NCBI GenBank assembly: GCA_025936825.1
Contig: JAICSO010000003.1
Location: 124,001 to 188,000, forward strand
Direction of reading: 5' to 3'
Source: Terriglobales bacterium
Lineage (GTDB): Bacteria > Acidobacteriota > Terriglobia > Terriglobales > Acidobacteriaceae
Length of the DNA stretch: 64,000 nt
The position numbers and the translations under genes were made by a program. Positions 34,914 to 43,909 of this stretch are shown in pieces (within the stretch, counting starts at the first letter, position 1; the number at the start of each line of letters is the position of its first letter). Under the pieces are notes generated by a model. That model made no database searches. It worked only from the letters and a program-made list of their open reading frames with translations, and had not been told where the DNA came from.

Positions 34914-36263
34914 TCAAGCCTGTGTGGCTTTGGCAGGAACCGGATCGTGGTCCTCGCATACTGGCCGTGTCAACCAATTCGTCTTCTCACAGTACTCGTA
35001 GAGCGAGTTTCGGAACTTCGGATCGGCGATTTCGATCAGTGCCTGTGCCCGCTCGCGGACTGATTTGCCGTGCAGATACGCAACGCCGTGTTCACTGACT
35101 ACGTATCGGACCAATCCTCGCGACGTGACTACACCCGCGCCTGGCGCCAATGTAGGCACGATACGCGAGACCGTCCCGTTCTTCGTGGTCGACGAGATCG
35201 CAATAATCGGCTTGCCGCCTTTGGAGCGCGAAGCTCCGCGCAGAAAATCCACCTGTCCGCCGATCCCGCTATAAAAAGACGTGCCAATCGAATCCGAGCA
35301 GATTTGCCCGGTGAGATCAATCTGAATGGCAGAGTTGATTGCAACCATATTGTCGTTGCGGGCGACCAGCGCAGGATCATTGGTGTAGGCAGTCGGAGGA
35401 AACTCGAAAATGGGATTGTTGTCCACAAACTCGAAAATCTTTTTGGTCCCGATGGCGAATCCAACGATGATTTTTCGCGGCTTGAAGTTCTTGCGCGCGC
35501 CGGTGATAACGCCGGCTTCAATCAAGGGGATCACTGCGTCCGTGATCAGTTCACTCTGGATGCCGAGGTCCTTGCGATCCATGAGGAAGGGCAGCACTGC
35601 ATCGGGTAGACCGCCGATTCCAGTCTGCAGCACCGCCCCATCCTCGATCAGGCCAGCCACGTTGCGTGCTACGGCAACATGCATATCAGTGACTACGGGC
35701 GGCTTGAATTCGCAGAGCGCCTGCGACCATTCCACCACCGTATCAATATCGCTGACGTGGATGTAACTGTCGCCGTACGTTCGCGGCATATAGTTGTTGA
35801 CCTGTGCGATCACGTGGCGGGCACATTTGGCAGCGGTAAGGGTGGTATCCACGCCAACGCCAAAACTGCAGAAGCCGTGGGAGTCGGGCGGGGAGACCTG
35901 AATCAACGCAACATCCAGCGGCATGGCGCCACTTTCGAATAGTCCTTCCACCTCGCTCAGATGAATCGGAATGTAGTCGGCTCGTCCAGCGTTGATGGCT
36001 TCGCGAACATTGGGTCCAATAAAGAATGCCTTGTGTCGGAAGTGGGAAGCCATCTCCGGCGCGGTGTAGGGAGCGGCGCCCATGGTGCGCATGTGGACAA
36101 CCTCAACAGCCTCCAGTTCCGGCGCACGCCGCGTCATCGCGTCAACCAGAGTTTCGGGCTCAGCGCATCCGGGCTGGATGTACACCCGCATGCCGGACTC
36201 GATGACGCGAACCGCTTCATCTGCGGTCTTGATCTTGCGCGTGTACTCGCTTTCCCAAGTCAT
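34914..36263 (-). CDS. Acetyl-CoA hydrolase/transferase family protein (4-hydroxybutyrate-type CoA-transferase)
   Basis: 449 aa from the ATG at 36263; the longer frame adds 31 unrelated residues. Two CoA-transferase halves are recognised: RVYIQPGCAEPETLVDAMTR and EVVHMRTMGAAPYTAPEMAS in the first; VLQTGIGGLPDAVLPFLMDR, then LGIQSELITDAVIPLIEAG, with the likely catalytic Glu in SELITD, in the second. Later blocks are GTSFYSGIGGQVDFLRGASR SKGGKP and GAGVVTSRGLVRYVVSEHGV AYLHGKSVRERA. Such enzymes move CoA between an acyl-CoA and acetate or another acid. The gene faces away from the 2-oxoacid oxidoreductase cluster; a link to amino-acid breakdown is inferred from context. Confidence 0.9.
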   Translation of the reverse strand: MTWESEYTRKIKTADEAVRVIESGMRVYIQPGCAEPETLVDAMTRRAPELEAVEVVHMRTMGAAPYTAPEMASHFRHKAFFIGPNVREAINAGRADYIPIHLSEVEGLFESGAMPLDVALIQVSPPDSHGFCSFGVGVDTTLTAAKCARHVIAQVNNYMPRTYGDSYIHVSDIDTVVEWSQALCEFKPPVVTDMHVAVARNVAGLIEDGAVLQTGIGGLPDAVLPFLMDRKDLGIQSELITDAVIPLIEAGVITGARKNFKPRKIIVGFAIGTKKIFEFVDNNPIFEFPPTAYTNDPALVARNDNMVAINSAIQIDLTGQICSDSIGTSFYSGIGGQVDFLRGASRSKGGKPIIAISSTTKNGTVSRIVPTLAPGAGVVTSRGLVRYVVSEHGVAYLHGKSVRERAQALIEIADPKFRNSLYEYCEKTNWLTRPVCEDHDPVPAKATQA

Positions 36264-36426
36264 GGATGTTCGTCTCCGCACAACTCTGCGTGCTTTCAGT
36301 TTCGACAAGCCTGAATGTGCGAGCGATGACGTAGGCCACAAGGATGGGTGACACACATCACAACGGGCGACCGATCGGTCGGATTTGATAACTCAAAGCT
36401 AAAAACGAAAAACCAAAAAACGAAAA

Positions 36427-36625
36427 CCTTCACCACAGAGGAGACAGAGGTACACAGAGGAAAAACACCGAGGAAGGCAAAAGAACGGACCAAGAAAGAC
36501 GACCGCGTAGTGCGCACAGATGAGCCACGGTAAGTATCGAATTTCGAAACTTGCCGTTGGTTCTTCAGAAAACCTCTGTGGCGTTCCTTCGTGTACCTCT
36601 GTGTCCTCTGTGGTGAAGGTTCTGT
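36427..36625. repeat. Inverted pair of CCACAGAGG-type elements
   Basis: The left copy (36427-36475) reads ACCTTCACCACAGAGGAGAC then AGAGGTACACAGAGG. The right copy (about 36571-36625) carries the reverse complement, GTGTACCTCTGTGTCCTCTG then TGGTGAAGGT. Together they can fold into a long stem with a loop of about 100 bases. Iterated CACAGAGG elements are known as dispersed intergenic repeats in several bacterial phyla. Confidence 0.8.
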
Positions 36626-36940
36626 TTTCCGCAGACCGGACGGTCGGCATCTCCTTCGCTGTTGTGACGCTTATCACAAGAACTCGTGCCGCACGTCATA
36701 GTTGGCAATCTTTGGCGGAATAAATAATCCAGAGTTAAGAGAGGCGCGGCAATGCCACAAGCAGTACGGCTTCTCTGTCCCTGGGACCGCCCCGTTGACG
36801 CCCGGTCAGCGTGGCCACACGTCAATTTCAGCCAGCCGCAAAGCTCGGCCTACTATCCGGGGAAACTCATTTCGACTAATCACCAAATTGATGAGGTCCG
36901 CGAAAGCGCGGTCCCGACCGAACATGTAAGAACCGGTGCC

Positions 36941-37022
36941 GTCCCTGCGGGACTCTGGCCGTTGCTTGCCTTTACCCACCGCTTACGCGGTGGGCTAATT
37001 AAGTTCCGCCCGCGTCGCGGGC
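36941..37022. repeat. Composite hairpin repeat, inverted variant
   Basis: Contains GTCCC-TGC-GGGAC (36941-36953), CCCACCGC-TTAC-GCGGTGGG (about 36975-36994) and GCCCGCG-T-CGCGGGC (37008-37022). The order is the reverse of the copies at 3821, 10153 and 37134, as expected for an element in the other orientation with changed stems. Confidence 0.65.
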
Positions 37023-37133
37023 TAGACGCGTGCTTGTTCGAGGACCGCTTCGTGCCGCAACCGTCGACCAAAAGCCGCGGCTCCAAGAAATCGTCTTCCT
37101 GCTCGAAGGGCGTCGCAAAAACCAGCAAGGTGC

Positions 37134-37222
37134 CAGCCGCACAGCGGCGGAAGCTAAATAGCCCGGCACGTAAGTGCCGGGAACGCTCTAGCAAGAGTTC
37201 GAGTCCGCTTCAGCGGGACGGT
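37134..37222. repeat. Three-hairpin composite repeat, copy 3
   Basis: AGCCGCACAGCGGCGG (37134-37150), CCCGGCAC-GTAA-GTGCCGGG (37162-37181) and GTCCGCT-TC-AGCGGGAC (37203-37219). The middle hairpin is identical to that at 3848-3867. It ends 28 bases before the ferredoxin gene, so it lies in that operon's leader or promoter region. Confidence 0.8.
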
Positions 37223-37249
37223 ACCACGATATGAGTCAACGAGGTGAAC

Positions 37250-37519
37250 ATGGCGAGCCGAGGCAACATCGTTATCAACGTTGAGGAATGCAAGGGCTGC
37301 GGGCTTTGCATCGAGTCGTGCCCGCCCAAGTGTCTTGTGCTCGCGAAGGAACTCAGCCCGTACGGAGTGCATTCCGCGCACTACACCGGGCGCGACTGCA
37401 CTGGCTGCGGCATTTGCTTCTACTGCTGCCCTGAGCCGGGCGCAATCACGGTGTATCGGTTGGCTGCTCCACCCAAAGCAGTTGCGTCCCGAGGAGGCGA
37501 ACATGCGGCAGCTCTGTAA
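37250..37519 (+). CDS. 2x[4Fe-4S] ferredoxin subunit of a 2-oxoacid:ferredoxin oxidoreductase
   Basis: 89 aa from the ATG at 37250 with GAGGTG just upstream (a GTG two codons earlier is possible). Two ferredoxin motifs bind two clusters: [12 protein letters not shown] and [15 protein letters not shown]. Between them [20 protein letters not shown] is the usual connector of KorD/VorD-type delta subunits. It passes electrons from the thiamine-diphosphate catalytic subunits to the soluble ferredoxin pool. Its 3' end overlaps the alpha-subunit start by 17 bases, so the two are coupled and certainly one operon. Confidence 0.93.
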   Translation: MASRGNIVINVEECKGCGLCIESCPPKCLVLAKELSPYGVHSAHYTGRDCTGCGICFYCCPEPGAITVYRLAAPPKAVASRGGEHAAAL

Positions 37520-38627
37520 AGGAAACATCGCGCTAATGAAGGGCGCCATCCTCGCAGGATGTCGCGCGTTCTATGGATATCCAATCACTCCTGCCAGCGA
37601 AATCGCCGAAAGCGCCGCGCTTTACCTTCCGCAGATCGGCGGCACATTCCTGCAAGCGGAAAGCGAGGTGGCGGCTATCAACATGGTGTACGGCGCCGCG
37701 TCGGCCGGCGTGCGCGTGATGACGGCATCCTCCGGGCCGGGCATCAGCTTGATGCAGGAAGGCATTTCGTATCTTGCCGGCGCGGAGCTTCCGTGCGTGA
37801 TTGTCGACGTGATGCGCGGCGGGCCTGGCCTGGGCAACATTGCGCCGGAACAGAGCGATTACACCGCGATGGTGAAAGGTGGAGGCCACGGCAACTACCG
37901 CAACATCGTCCTCGCTCCCGCTTCCGTGCAGGAGATGGCCGAACTCACGTTGCTGGCCTTCGAATTGGCCGACAAGTACCGCAATCCCGCGGTCGTTCTC
38001 GCCGATGGATTCGTCGGCCAAATGATGGAGCCCCTTGAACTGGAATATCGCAACGCGGAGTTGCCGGAGAAACCCTGGGCGGTGAAGGGAACAGTCGAGA
38101 CGCGGCGCAATCTGATCAGTTCTATCTATCTCGAACCAGATGGTCTCGAAGAACACCAGCGTCGTCTCGAAGCCAAATACATTCGCGCACAGGAGTTCGA
38201 ATGCCGCCATGAGGCGTACTGCACACAGGATGCCGAGGTCCTGCTGGTTGGATTCGGCATTGTTTCGCGCGTGCTGCTGTCGACTGTGGAGGCACTGCGC
38301 CGCGACGGGGTAAGGGCAGGGATGTTCCGCCCGATCACGCTCTGGCCTTATCCGTCGCGGGCTCTGGCGAAGGCTGCTTCAAAAGCGCAGAACGTGCTGG
38401 TCGTTGAACTCAATAACGGGCAAATGTTCGAAGACGTGCGGCTTGCTATCAATGGCGAGGTGCCGGTCAAGTTCTTCGGGCGCGTTGGCGGCAACGTACC
38501 CTCTGTCGAAGAACTGAAAGAGATCGTAATGTCATTTGCACATCCGAGCCGCAACCGCTTCGACGCAACGGCAGCACACCACACGGAAGAAAAAGCTATC
38601 GATCCTTATTCCATGCTGGTGAGTTAG
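37503..38627 (+). CDS. vorB: 2-oxoacid:ferredoxin oxidoreductase alpha subunit, VorB-like
   Basis: 374 aa from the ATG at 37503; a longer frame starting inside the ferredoxin gene is spurious. Key blocks are [73 protein letters not shown] and [27 protein letters not shown]. This pattern is the one I associate with 3-methyl-2-oxobutanoate (branched-chain) VorB rather than pyruvate PorA, which has different loops. The enzyme oxidises a 2-oxoacid with CoA to acyl-CoA and CO2, reducing ferredoxin. Substrate specificity is inference. Confidence 0.9.
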   Translation: MRQLCKGNIALMKGAILAGCRAFYGYPITPASEIAESAALYLPQIGGTFLQAESEVAAINMVYGAASAGVRVMTASSGPGISLMQEGISYLAGAELPCVIVDVMRGGPGLGNIAPEQSDYTAMVKGGGHGNYRNIVLAPASVQEMAELTLLAFELADKYRNPAVVLADGFVGQMMEPLELEYRNAELPEKPWAVKGTVETRRNLISSIYLEPDGLEEHQRRLEAKYIRAQEFECRHEAYCTQDAEVLLVGFGIVSRVLLSTVEALRRDGVRAGMFRPITLWPYPSRALAKAASKAQNVLVVELNNGQMFEDVRLAINGEVPVKFFGRVGGNVPSVEELKEIVMSFAHPSRNRFDATAAHHTEEKAIDPYSMLVS

Positions 38628-38635
38628 GAAACGTC

Positions 38636-40138
38636 ATGGAGAACACACGAGCAACTCGCGTCATCGATCCTGAAACCGGCAGCAACTACGACGTAGCTCA
38701 CGAGAAGTCGCCGGTTTTCTACGACACTTACGAGCGGAAGGCCGATCTGCGCCACCAAACGCACTACTGTCCGGGATGCGGTCACGGTATCGTTCACAAG
38801 CTGATCGCCGAAGGCATTGAAGAACTCGGCATCAAGGACAAGACGATTTTCGTCAGCCCGGTCGGCTGTTCTGTATTCGCCTACTACTACTTCGATGTGG
38901 GCAACGTGCAGGCTGCACACGGACGCGCTTCGGCCGCCGCCACTGCAGTGAAGCGGGCCTGCCCAGATAAAGTGGTGCTCTCTTATCAGGGAGACGGCGA
39001 TCTTGCAGCGATCGGTACCGCCGAGATCATTCACGCGGCGAACCGCGGCGAGAAGATCGCGGTCTTCTTCGTGAACAATGGCATTTACGGAATGACCGGC
39101 GGCCAGATGGCGCCGACGACTCTTGTCGGCCAAAAGAGCACAACCACTCCCTGGGGACGCCATCCGGCCGGAGAAGGTTTCCCGCTGCACATGTCGGAAC
39201 TTCTTTCGACGTTAGAGGCGCCCACCTACATCGAGCGCGTGGCCCTGTGCGACAACAAGAACATCATGCGTGCGCGCCGGGCCGTTCGCCATGCGCTGGA
39301 ACTGCAGCGCGACAATGCAGGCTTCTCGTTTGTCGAGATTCTCTCTCCGTGTCCAACTATCTGGGGTAAGGATCCCGTCGAAGCGCGAGCCTGGGTGTCG
39401 GATGGAATGATTCCGGTTTTTCCTCTCGCACTGTTCCGCGATCGCAAGCCCGAAATGCCGGTTGTTCCTGAACCTCCGCAGCGGCCTGTTGCCGACGTGC
39501 TAGAACTCACCACGAGTCGCGATGCCGCGGAGCCACAAAAAAGCCTTGCAGCGGATCATCACAGCTTCAGCCACATCGGAATCAAGATTGCCGGATTTGG
39601 CGGCCAAGGCGTTCTCCTCCTTGGCCAACTGCTCACCGAGATGGGCATGCGCGAACACCTCGAAGTCAGCTGGCTACCGTCTTACGGGCCAGAGATGCGG
39701 TCCGGGAGCGCCCACTGTCATGTCTGCCTCTCGAAAGAACGCGTCGGCTCGCCGCTGGTTTCCGCGCCCGATGTGCTCGTAGCCATGAACGAAATCTCGC
39801 TGCACAAATTCGCACGCGAAGTCGTTCCCGGCGGTCTGATTCTGTACAACGGGAGCAATTTGCCTGAGGGTTTCGACGACTCCGAAGTCCATGTCGTGTG
39901 CATCCCGGCGGGCGAGATTGCCGATGTGGTTGGTTCACCGAAAGCGGCGAACATTGTCATGCTCGGCGCTCTGCTCGAAGCAACAGAGTGTTTGAATTCT
40001 GAAACAGCCATGCAGGTCCTCGAAGCAAAGGTAAAGAAGGTGCAATTGCTGGAAATCGATCGCAAGGCGCTCACCGCCGGCCGCGACTACATCGACCACC
40101 AGGTCGGGGCCGTCAGCCAGCCCGACGGCTTTGCGTGA
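38636..40138 (+). CDS. 2-oxoacid:ferredoxin oxidoreductase fused beta-gamma subunit
   Basis: 500 aa made of two parts that are usually separate. Residues 35-270 are the beta subunit: HYCPGCGHGIVHKLIAEGIE, VSPVGCSVFAYYYFDVGN, then the thiamine-diphosphate/Mg2+ motif YQGDGDLAAIGTAEIIHAAN ending NNGIYGMTGGQMAPTT. After a Pro-rich linker (about 275-310), residues 315-480 are the gamma subunit: IGIKIAGFGGQGVLLLGQLL, EVSWLPSYGPEMRSGSAHCH VCLS. The fusion keeps both activities on one chain. It starts eight bases after the alpha subunit and is followed by an aminotransferase gene. Confidence 0.93.
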   Translation: MENTRATRVIDPETGSNYDVAHEKSPVFYDTYERKADLRHQTHYCPGCGHGIVHKLIAEGIEELGIKDKTIFVSPVGCSVFAYYYFDVGNVQAAHGRASAAATAVKRACPDKVVLSYQGDGDLAAIGTAEIIHAANRGEKIAVFFVNNGIYGMTGGQMAPTTLVGQKSTTTPWGRHPAGEGFPLHMSELLSTLEAPTYIERVALCDNKNIMRARRAVRHALELQRDNAGFSFVEILSPCPTIWGKDPVEARAWVSDGMIPVFPLALFRDRKPEMPVVPEPPQRPVADVLELTTSRDAAEPQKSLAADHHSFSHIGIKIAGFGGQGVLLLGQLLTEMGMREHLEVSWLPSYGPEMRSGSAHCHVCLSKERVGSPLVSAPDVLVAMNEISLHKFAREVVPGGLILYNGSNLPEGFDDSEVHVVCIPAGEIADVVGSPKAANIVMLGALLEATECLNSETAMQVLEAKVKKVQLLEIDRKALTAGRDYIDHQVGAVSQPDGFA

Positions 40139-40246
40139 TCGTCGAATTGTGCCGGCTGAGTGCGGTATCGAAATGCTTTCGCACACCGAATTTTCAATGA
40201 TTCAATCCGTTAACGATTCAATGACTCAATTTCCAGGGAGGCGGTT

Positions 40247-41482
40247 ATGTCAATGGATTGGACTTCTCGTTACTCTCTGCGCACGCGTCGTGTTCGCAGC
40301 TCCGAAATTCGCGAATTGCTGAAGATCACCGAACAGCCGGGCGTCATTTCTTTCGCCGGGGGACTGCCTTCACCCGATGCATTTCCGCTGCAGCGTTTTG
40401 AGGAAGCTTGCCACAAAGTCATTGCCGAGCAGTCGGCGCACTCTTTGCAATACGGCCGCACCGAAGGCTACGAACCGCTGCGCGATTGGATTGCCGCAAA
40501 CATGTCCCGCTACGGCGTGCACGCGAGACTCGACAACGTGATGATCACCTCGGGCGCGCAGCAGGCGCTCGATCTAATTGGGAAGTTGTTCATCGACCGC
40601 GGCGATCGTGTGCTCGTCGAGGCGCCGACGTATCTCGGTGCCTTGCAGGCATTCAATGCCTACGGGGCGGAATATTTCTCGGTACCGATCGATTCCGAGG
40701 GAATTCGCACCGACCTCGTCGAAGAGCCACTGCGCTCCAATCCCAAATTCATGTATCTGCTGCCCAACTTTCAAAATCCCGCGGGAACCACGCTGAGTGA
40801 AGGCCGCCGTCACGAACTGGTGCTGCTCGCGGATAAATATGGGGTGCCAATAATAGAAGATGATCCGTACGGACAGTTGCGCTATGAGGGCGAGCACATT
40901 CCGCCACTGATCGTGATCGACCGCGAGAACCTGCGGCGTGATTCCGGCTACGCCATCGGCAACGTCATTTATCTCGGCACGTTTTCCAAGACGATTGCCC
41001 CGGGCCTGCGGCTCGGGTGGATTGTCGCGCCTCCCGACGTGATTGCAAAGCTCGTGCAATTAAAGCAGTCAACGGATCTCCATACCTCAACTTTCACGCA
41101 GCATGTGGCATACGAGGTTGTGCGCGACGGCTTCCTGGAACAACATGTGAAAGTTATTCGCAATCTCTACCGCGAGCGTCGCGATGTAATGCTCGAAGCT
41201 CTGAAAGAATTCTTTCCGCCCGAAGTGAAATGGACTCACCCGCAAGGCGGTCTGTTCTTGTGGGTGACCTTGCCGCAGTCGCTCGACAGCCGCCAGATTC
41301 TGGAAGCCGCAGTTGCTCAGAGCGTAGTCTTCGTCCCCGGCAACTCCTTCTATGCAATCCCCGGGAAAATGGACCATCACATGCGGCTGAATTTCTCGAA
41401 CGCTGCACCAGAACTGATCCGAGAGGGAATAAGGAGGCTGGGACTGGCCGTGGGAAGCCAGCTCCTGACAACCTACGCGTAA
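40247..41482 (+). CDS. PLP-dependent aminotransferase (class I/II, LysN-like)
   Basis: 411 aa from the ATG at 40247, preceded by GGGAGG at good distance. Fold-type I motifs are ISFAGGLPSPDAFPLQRFEE, SLQYGRTEGYEPLRDWIAAN, ITSGAQQALDLIGKLFIDRG, PNFQNPAGTTLSEGRRHELV, IIEDDPYGQLRYEGE and the PLP lysine in YLGTFSKTIAPGLRLGWIVA. The sequence resembles LysN/2-aminoadipate-type and broad-specificity aminotransferases, which act on branched-chain, aromatic or 2-aminoadipate substrates. It follows the 2-oxoacid oxidoreductase on the same strand after 108 bases, so it may supply that enzyme's 2-oxoacid. The N-terminal MocR-type DNA-binding domain is absent. Confidence 0.93.
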   Translation: MSMDWTSRYSLRTRRVRSSEIRELLKITEQPGVISFAGGLPSPDAFPLQRFEEACHKVIAEQSAHSLQYGRTEGYEPLRDWIAANMSRYGVHARLDNVMITSGAQQALDLIGKLFIDRGDRVLVEAPTYLGALQAFNAYGAEYFSVPIDSEGIRTDLVEEPLRSNPKFMYLLPNFQNPAGTTLSEGRRHELVLLADKYGVPIIEDDPYGQLRYEGEHIPPLIVIDRENLRRDSGYAIGNVIYLGTFSKTIAPGLRLGWIVAPPDVIAKLVQLKQSTDLHTSTFTQHVAYEVVRDGFLEQHVKVIRNLYRERRDVMLEALKEFFPPEVKWTHPQGGLFLWVTLPQSLDSRQILEAAVAQSVVFVPGNSFYAIPGKMDHHMRLNFSNAAPELIREGIRRLGLAVGSQLLTTYA

Positions 41483-41914
41483 GGAAGGGCGGCTTCCGAT
41501 CAGCCGAGAGAAGCAAATCTCTATTTAGCAGAAATCTGAAATGTATTGGGAGAAGGTGTTTCCGGAAACTTTCCTAATTCCAGAAACTCCTCTGAGTTAA
41601 TTCTTCCAGCAACGGACAACTCACACGTGACGGAAAAAACCTCGTCAGGCGACAAGTACTGCAATGCCGCGGGCAAAGCGTATAGCACAGCGGACCGAAA
41701 GCTTCGTGGGAACAAGAAAAGCCAGGGAAGCAGCCGTCGCCACAAATGGAAGATTTAACAGCAATCGTGTTTTGCTCGCAGTATTTTGCCCGTTCTTTCC
41801 CGCTTGGTTTTGAGCAAACCCCGGAACCGCTGGTGCAATGCGCCCAGTTCGTTAAGAGGGCGCCAGATGGGAACAGTCGTAGAATATCTGGTTTGGCTAA
41901 TTGACGGAGTCGAG
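41483..41914. other. Intergenic region without a supported gene
   Basis: 432 bases between the aminotransferase and the GH51-like gene. Short open frames occur on both strands (for example 41521-41745 minus) but have no ribosome-binding site and no recognisable motif. The last part (about 41870-41914) supplies GGAG seven bases before the next start. I see no convincing terminator. Confidence 0.6.
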
Positions 41915-43681
41915 ATGAATCGAATTATTTGTTTTCTTCTGTACACATTTGTACTTTTGGCACTATGCATATCCGATGCGTCTGCTCAGTTACAGCAGCA
42001 GAACACCGATGAAAGCAATCGCCAGATTGAACAGATGACCCACCAGACCAGTTCTGGTCCAATGAAAGTGCCGAAAGAGGTCAAAGTCGTCGTGGAAGGA
42101 GACCGGGCGCGGTCGGTCATGATGCCTTGGACGCTCGGATTACATTCCGTGACTTCGGACGTACATCTCACCGACAACGCAATTATTCCCTTGCTGCGTG
42201 CCGCTGGCGTCACTACGCTGCGTTACCCGGGTGGACGGATTGCCGATACTTTTCATTGGTCCACGCACGCTCCATCGAATTGGCAAGGCCTCTCTCATCC
42301 GAATGTTGCGTACGCACGTGATAGTAACGTTGGCTCGTTTTTGCGGTTCACGGAACAGGTCGGCACAGCAATTTTTACGGTGAATTATGGTTCGAATCTT
42401 CACGGTAATGGCGGGGGCGAACCGGTGGAAGCGGCTGCGTGGGTAGCGTATGCGAATGGAAACGTCGATGACACGAAACCATTGGGCAAGGACTCGGCCG
42501 GAAATGACTGGCAGAATGTCAGCTATTGGGCTTCGCTGCGAGCGTCGGCTCCAATGGCCAACGATGACGGCAAAAACTTCCTACGCATCCAGCACCCGGC
42601 GCCATTTGCGATCCATTTCTGGGAGATTGGAAACCAGGTATACCAAAACGGCTACTACGGCGATGCTGGACTCGAAGAGGATGCCCATGCTCCGTATCCG
42701 GAAAACGCCGCCGAGAACGAGAAATCTAGAAGAAGAAACTCGAGTTTGTCCCCCGCAGCTTACGGCAAGAATTTCATTGAGTTTGCGCGTGCGATGAAGG
42801 CTGTAGACCCGAAAATCCACCTCGGGATTCCGCTGAACCCCTCTGTAAGTGGCCAAATCAATCGGCAGGAGTGGACCAAAGACATGATTACGGGTAAGTA
42901 CGTCAATGAAAGTAGGCTGAGTGTGGATAAGGATTTTGGCTACGCTGCGGACTGGGCAAAGGGTGTCCTGGCAATGACGTGCAACGACGTCGATTTTGTT
43001 TCTCTGCCCTTGTATGCGGGCGATACAACGGCAGAATCGAACTGGAAAGATCTGGATGAGAATAAATTGCTGGCCTCCCCGCAAGGGCCTCTGGCGCAGA
43101 CTCTGGCAGCCGTCGGAGACTCGATCCAGAAATCCTGTGGGCAGCGCGCGCGGAGCATTCGAGTCGCGGTCACGGAAATGGGGCCGATTCCGTGGGCCAG
43201 AGTCGCAGAACCAGTCGCGGTCGGATTGTTTGCGGCCGACGTCTACTTAACATTTGCTGAGTACGGAGTAATGAATGTCGACTGGTCTGAATTGCATAGT
43301 GGCGGGTTTCTCGACGAGAACAACAAGCCTGGGCCAGCCTATTACGGTATTCAGTTGGTGTACGCACTCATGAACTTCAATGATGCGCTTCTGGTCGCAT
43401 CTTCGAGCAGTCCGGCATTATCGGTGCATGCGGCCAAGCGCGCCGATGGGAGCATCGGGATTATGTTGATCAACAAAGATGCCAAGAACGCGACAACAGT
43501 CAAAATTTCACTGAAAGGTGTGGCTCTCGGTGCGAAAGGCGCCAGGTTCGATTATGGAAAAACGAATCCACCCGAAGGGAATTCCCTCGTGGGCAGACAG
43601 ATGGATGGCTTGGGAACGTCGTTCTCCATCCCGATGTCGCCTTACACTGCGACTGTACTTCTGATCCCGAAGGCGCAATAG
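41915..43681 (+). CDS. Secreted GH51-like (clan A) protein with a Gln in place of the acid/base Glu
   Basis: 588 aa from the ATG at 41915 with GGAG nearby; a signal peptide (MNRIICFLLYTFVLLALCIS) precedes the domain. The fold follows arabinofuranosidase-like proteins: LRAAGVTTLRYPGGRIADTF HWSTHAP, FTVNYGSNLHGNGGGEPVEA AAWVAYANG, FWEIGNQVYQNGYYGDAG. In the relatives I know, the third block reads WEIGNEVY and its Glu is the acid/base; here it is Gln241. A candidate nucleophile, Glu421 in VAVTEMGP, remains. A loop insert PYPENAAENEKSRRRNSSLS precedes the YGKNFIEFARAMKAVDPKIH block. The protein is probably impaired as a hydrolase and may bind carbohydrate. Confidence 0.8.
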   Translation: MNRIICFLLYTFVLLALCISDASAQLQQQNTDESNRQIEQMTHQTSSGPMKVPKEVKVVVEGDRARSVMMPWTLGLHSVTSDVHLTDNAIIPLLRAAGVTTLRYPGGRIADTFHWSTHAPSNWQGLSHPNVAYARDSNVGSFLRFTEQVGTAIFTVNYGSNLHGNGGGEPVEAAAWVAYANGNVDDTKPLGKDSAGNDWQNVSYWASLRASAPMANDDGKNFLRIQHPAPFAIHFWEIGNQVYQNGYYGDAGLEEDAHAPYPENAAENEKSRRRNSSLSPAAYGKNFIEFARAMKAVDPKIHLGIPLNPSVSGQINRQEWTKDMITGKYVNESRLSVDKDFGYAADWAKGVLAMTCNDVDFVSLPLYAGDTTAESNWKDLDENKLLASPQGPLAQTLAAVGDSIQKSCGQRARSIRVAVTEMGPIPWARVAEPVAVGLFAADVYLTFAEYGVMNVDWSELHSGGFLDENNKPGPAYYGIQLVYALMNFNDALLVASSSSPALSVHAAKRADGSIGIMLINKDAKNATTVKISLKGVALGAKGARFDYGKTNPPEGNSLVGRQMDGLGTSFSIPMSPYTATVLLIPKAQ

Positions 43682-43909
43682 AGCTTCGGCATTCTTTGGG
43701 AACAGCCGGAGAGCGCTATTCTTCAGTCAGAGGGCGGACATATTCACGTACCCTGGGCCTCGCTCATCGTCAAACCACTTGCAGTCCGGCAGCGAGCCAT
43801 TCATAATCGCCGATTCGGCTCGGCTAGTCTGGATTGCGATTTCACAACTACAACTCCAGCGTCACCTCGGAATTCCAAGCGCTGGATTGCTGAGTGGCAT
43901 TTTGCGTTC

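Larger units (their letters stand above)
36264..37249. other. Repeat-rich intergenic region
   Basis: Almost 1 kb without a recognisable gene. It holds two inverted copies of a CCACAGAGG-rich element (36427-36475 and 36571-36625), an inverted composite hairpin element (36941-37022) and a three-hairpin composite repeat (37134-37222). Open frames in it overlap these repeats and show no protein-like composition. It separates the CoA-transferase from the divergent oxidoreductase operon. Confidence 0.75.

Noticed and set aside
41521-41745. 74-codon minus-strand frame starting MWRRLLPWLFLFP
   Set aside because: No ribosome-binding site, no recognisable family, and composition like its complementary strand.
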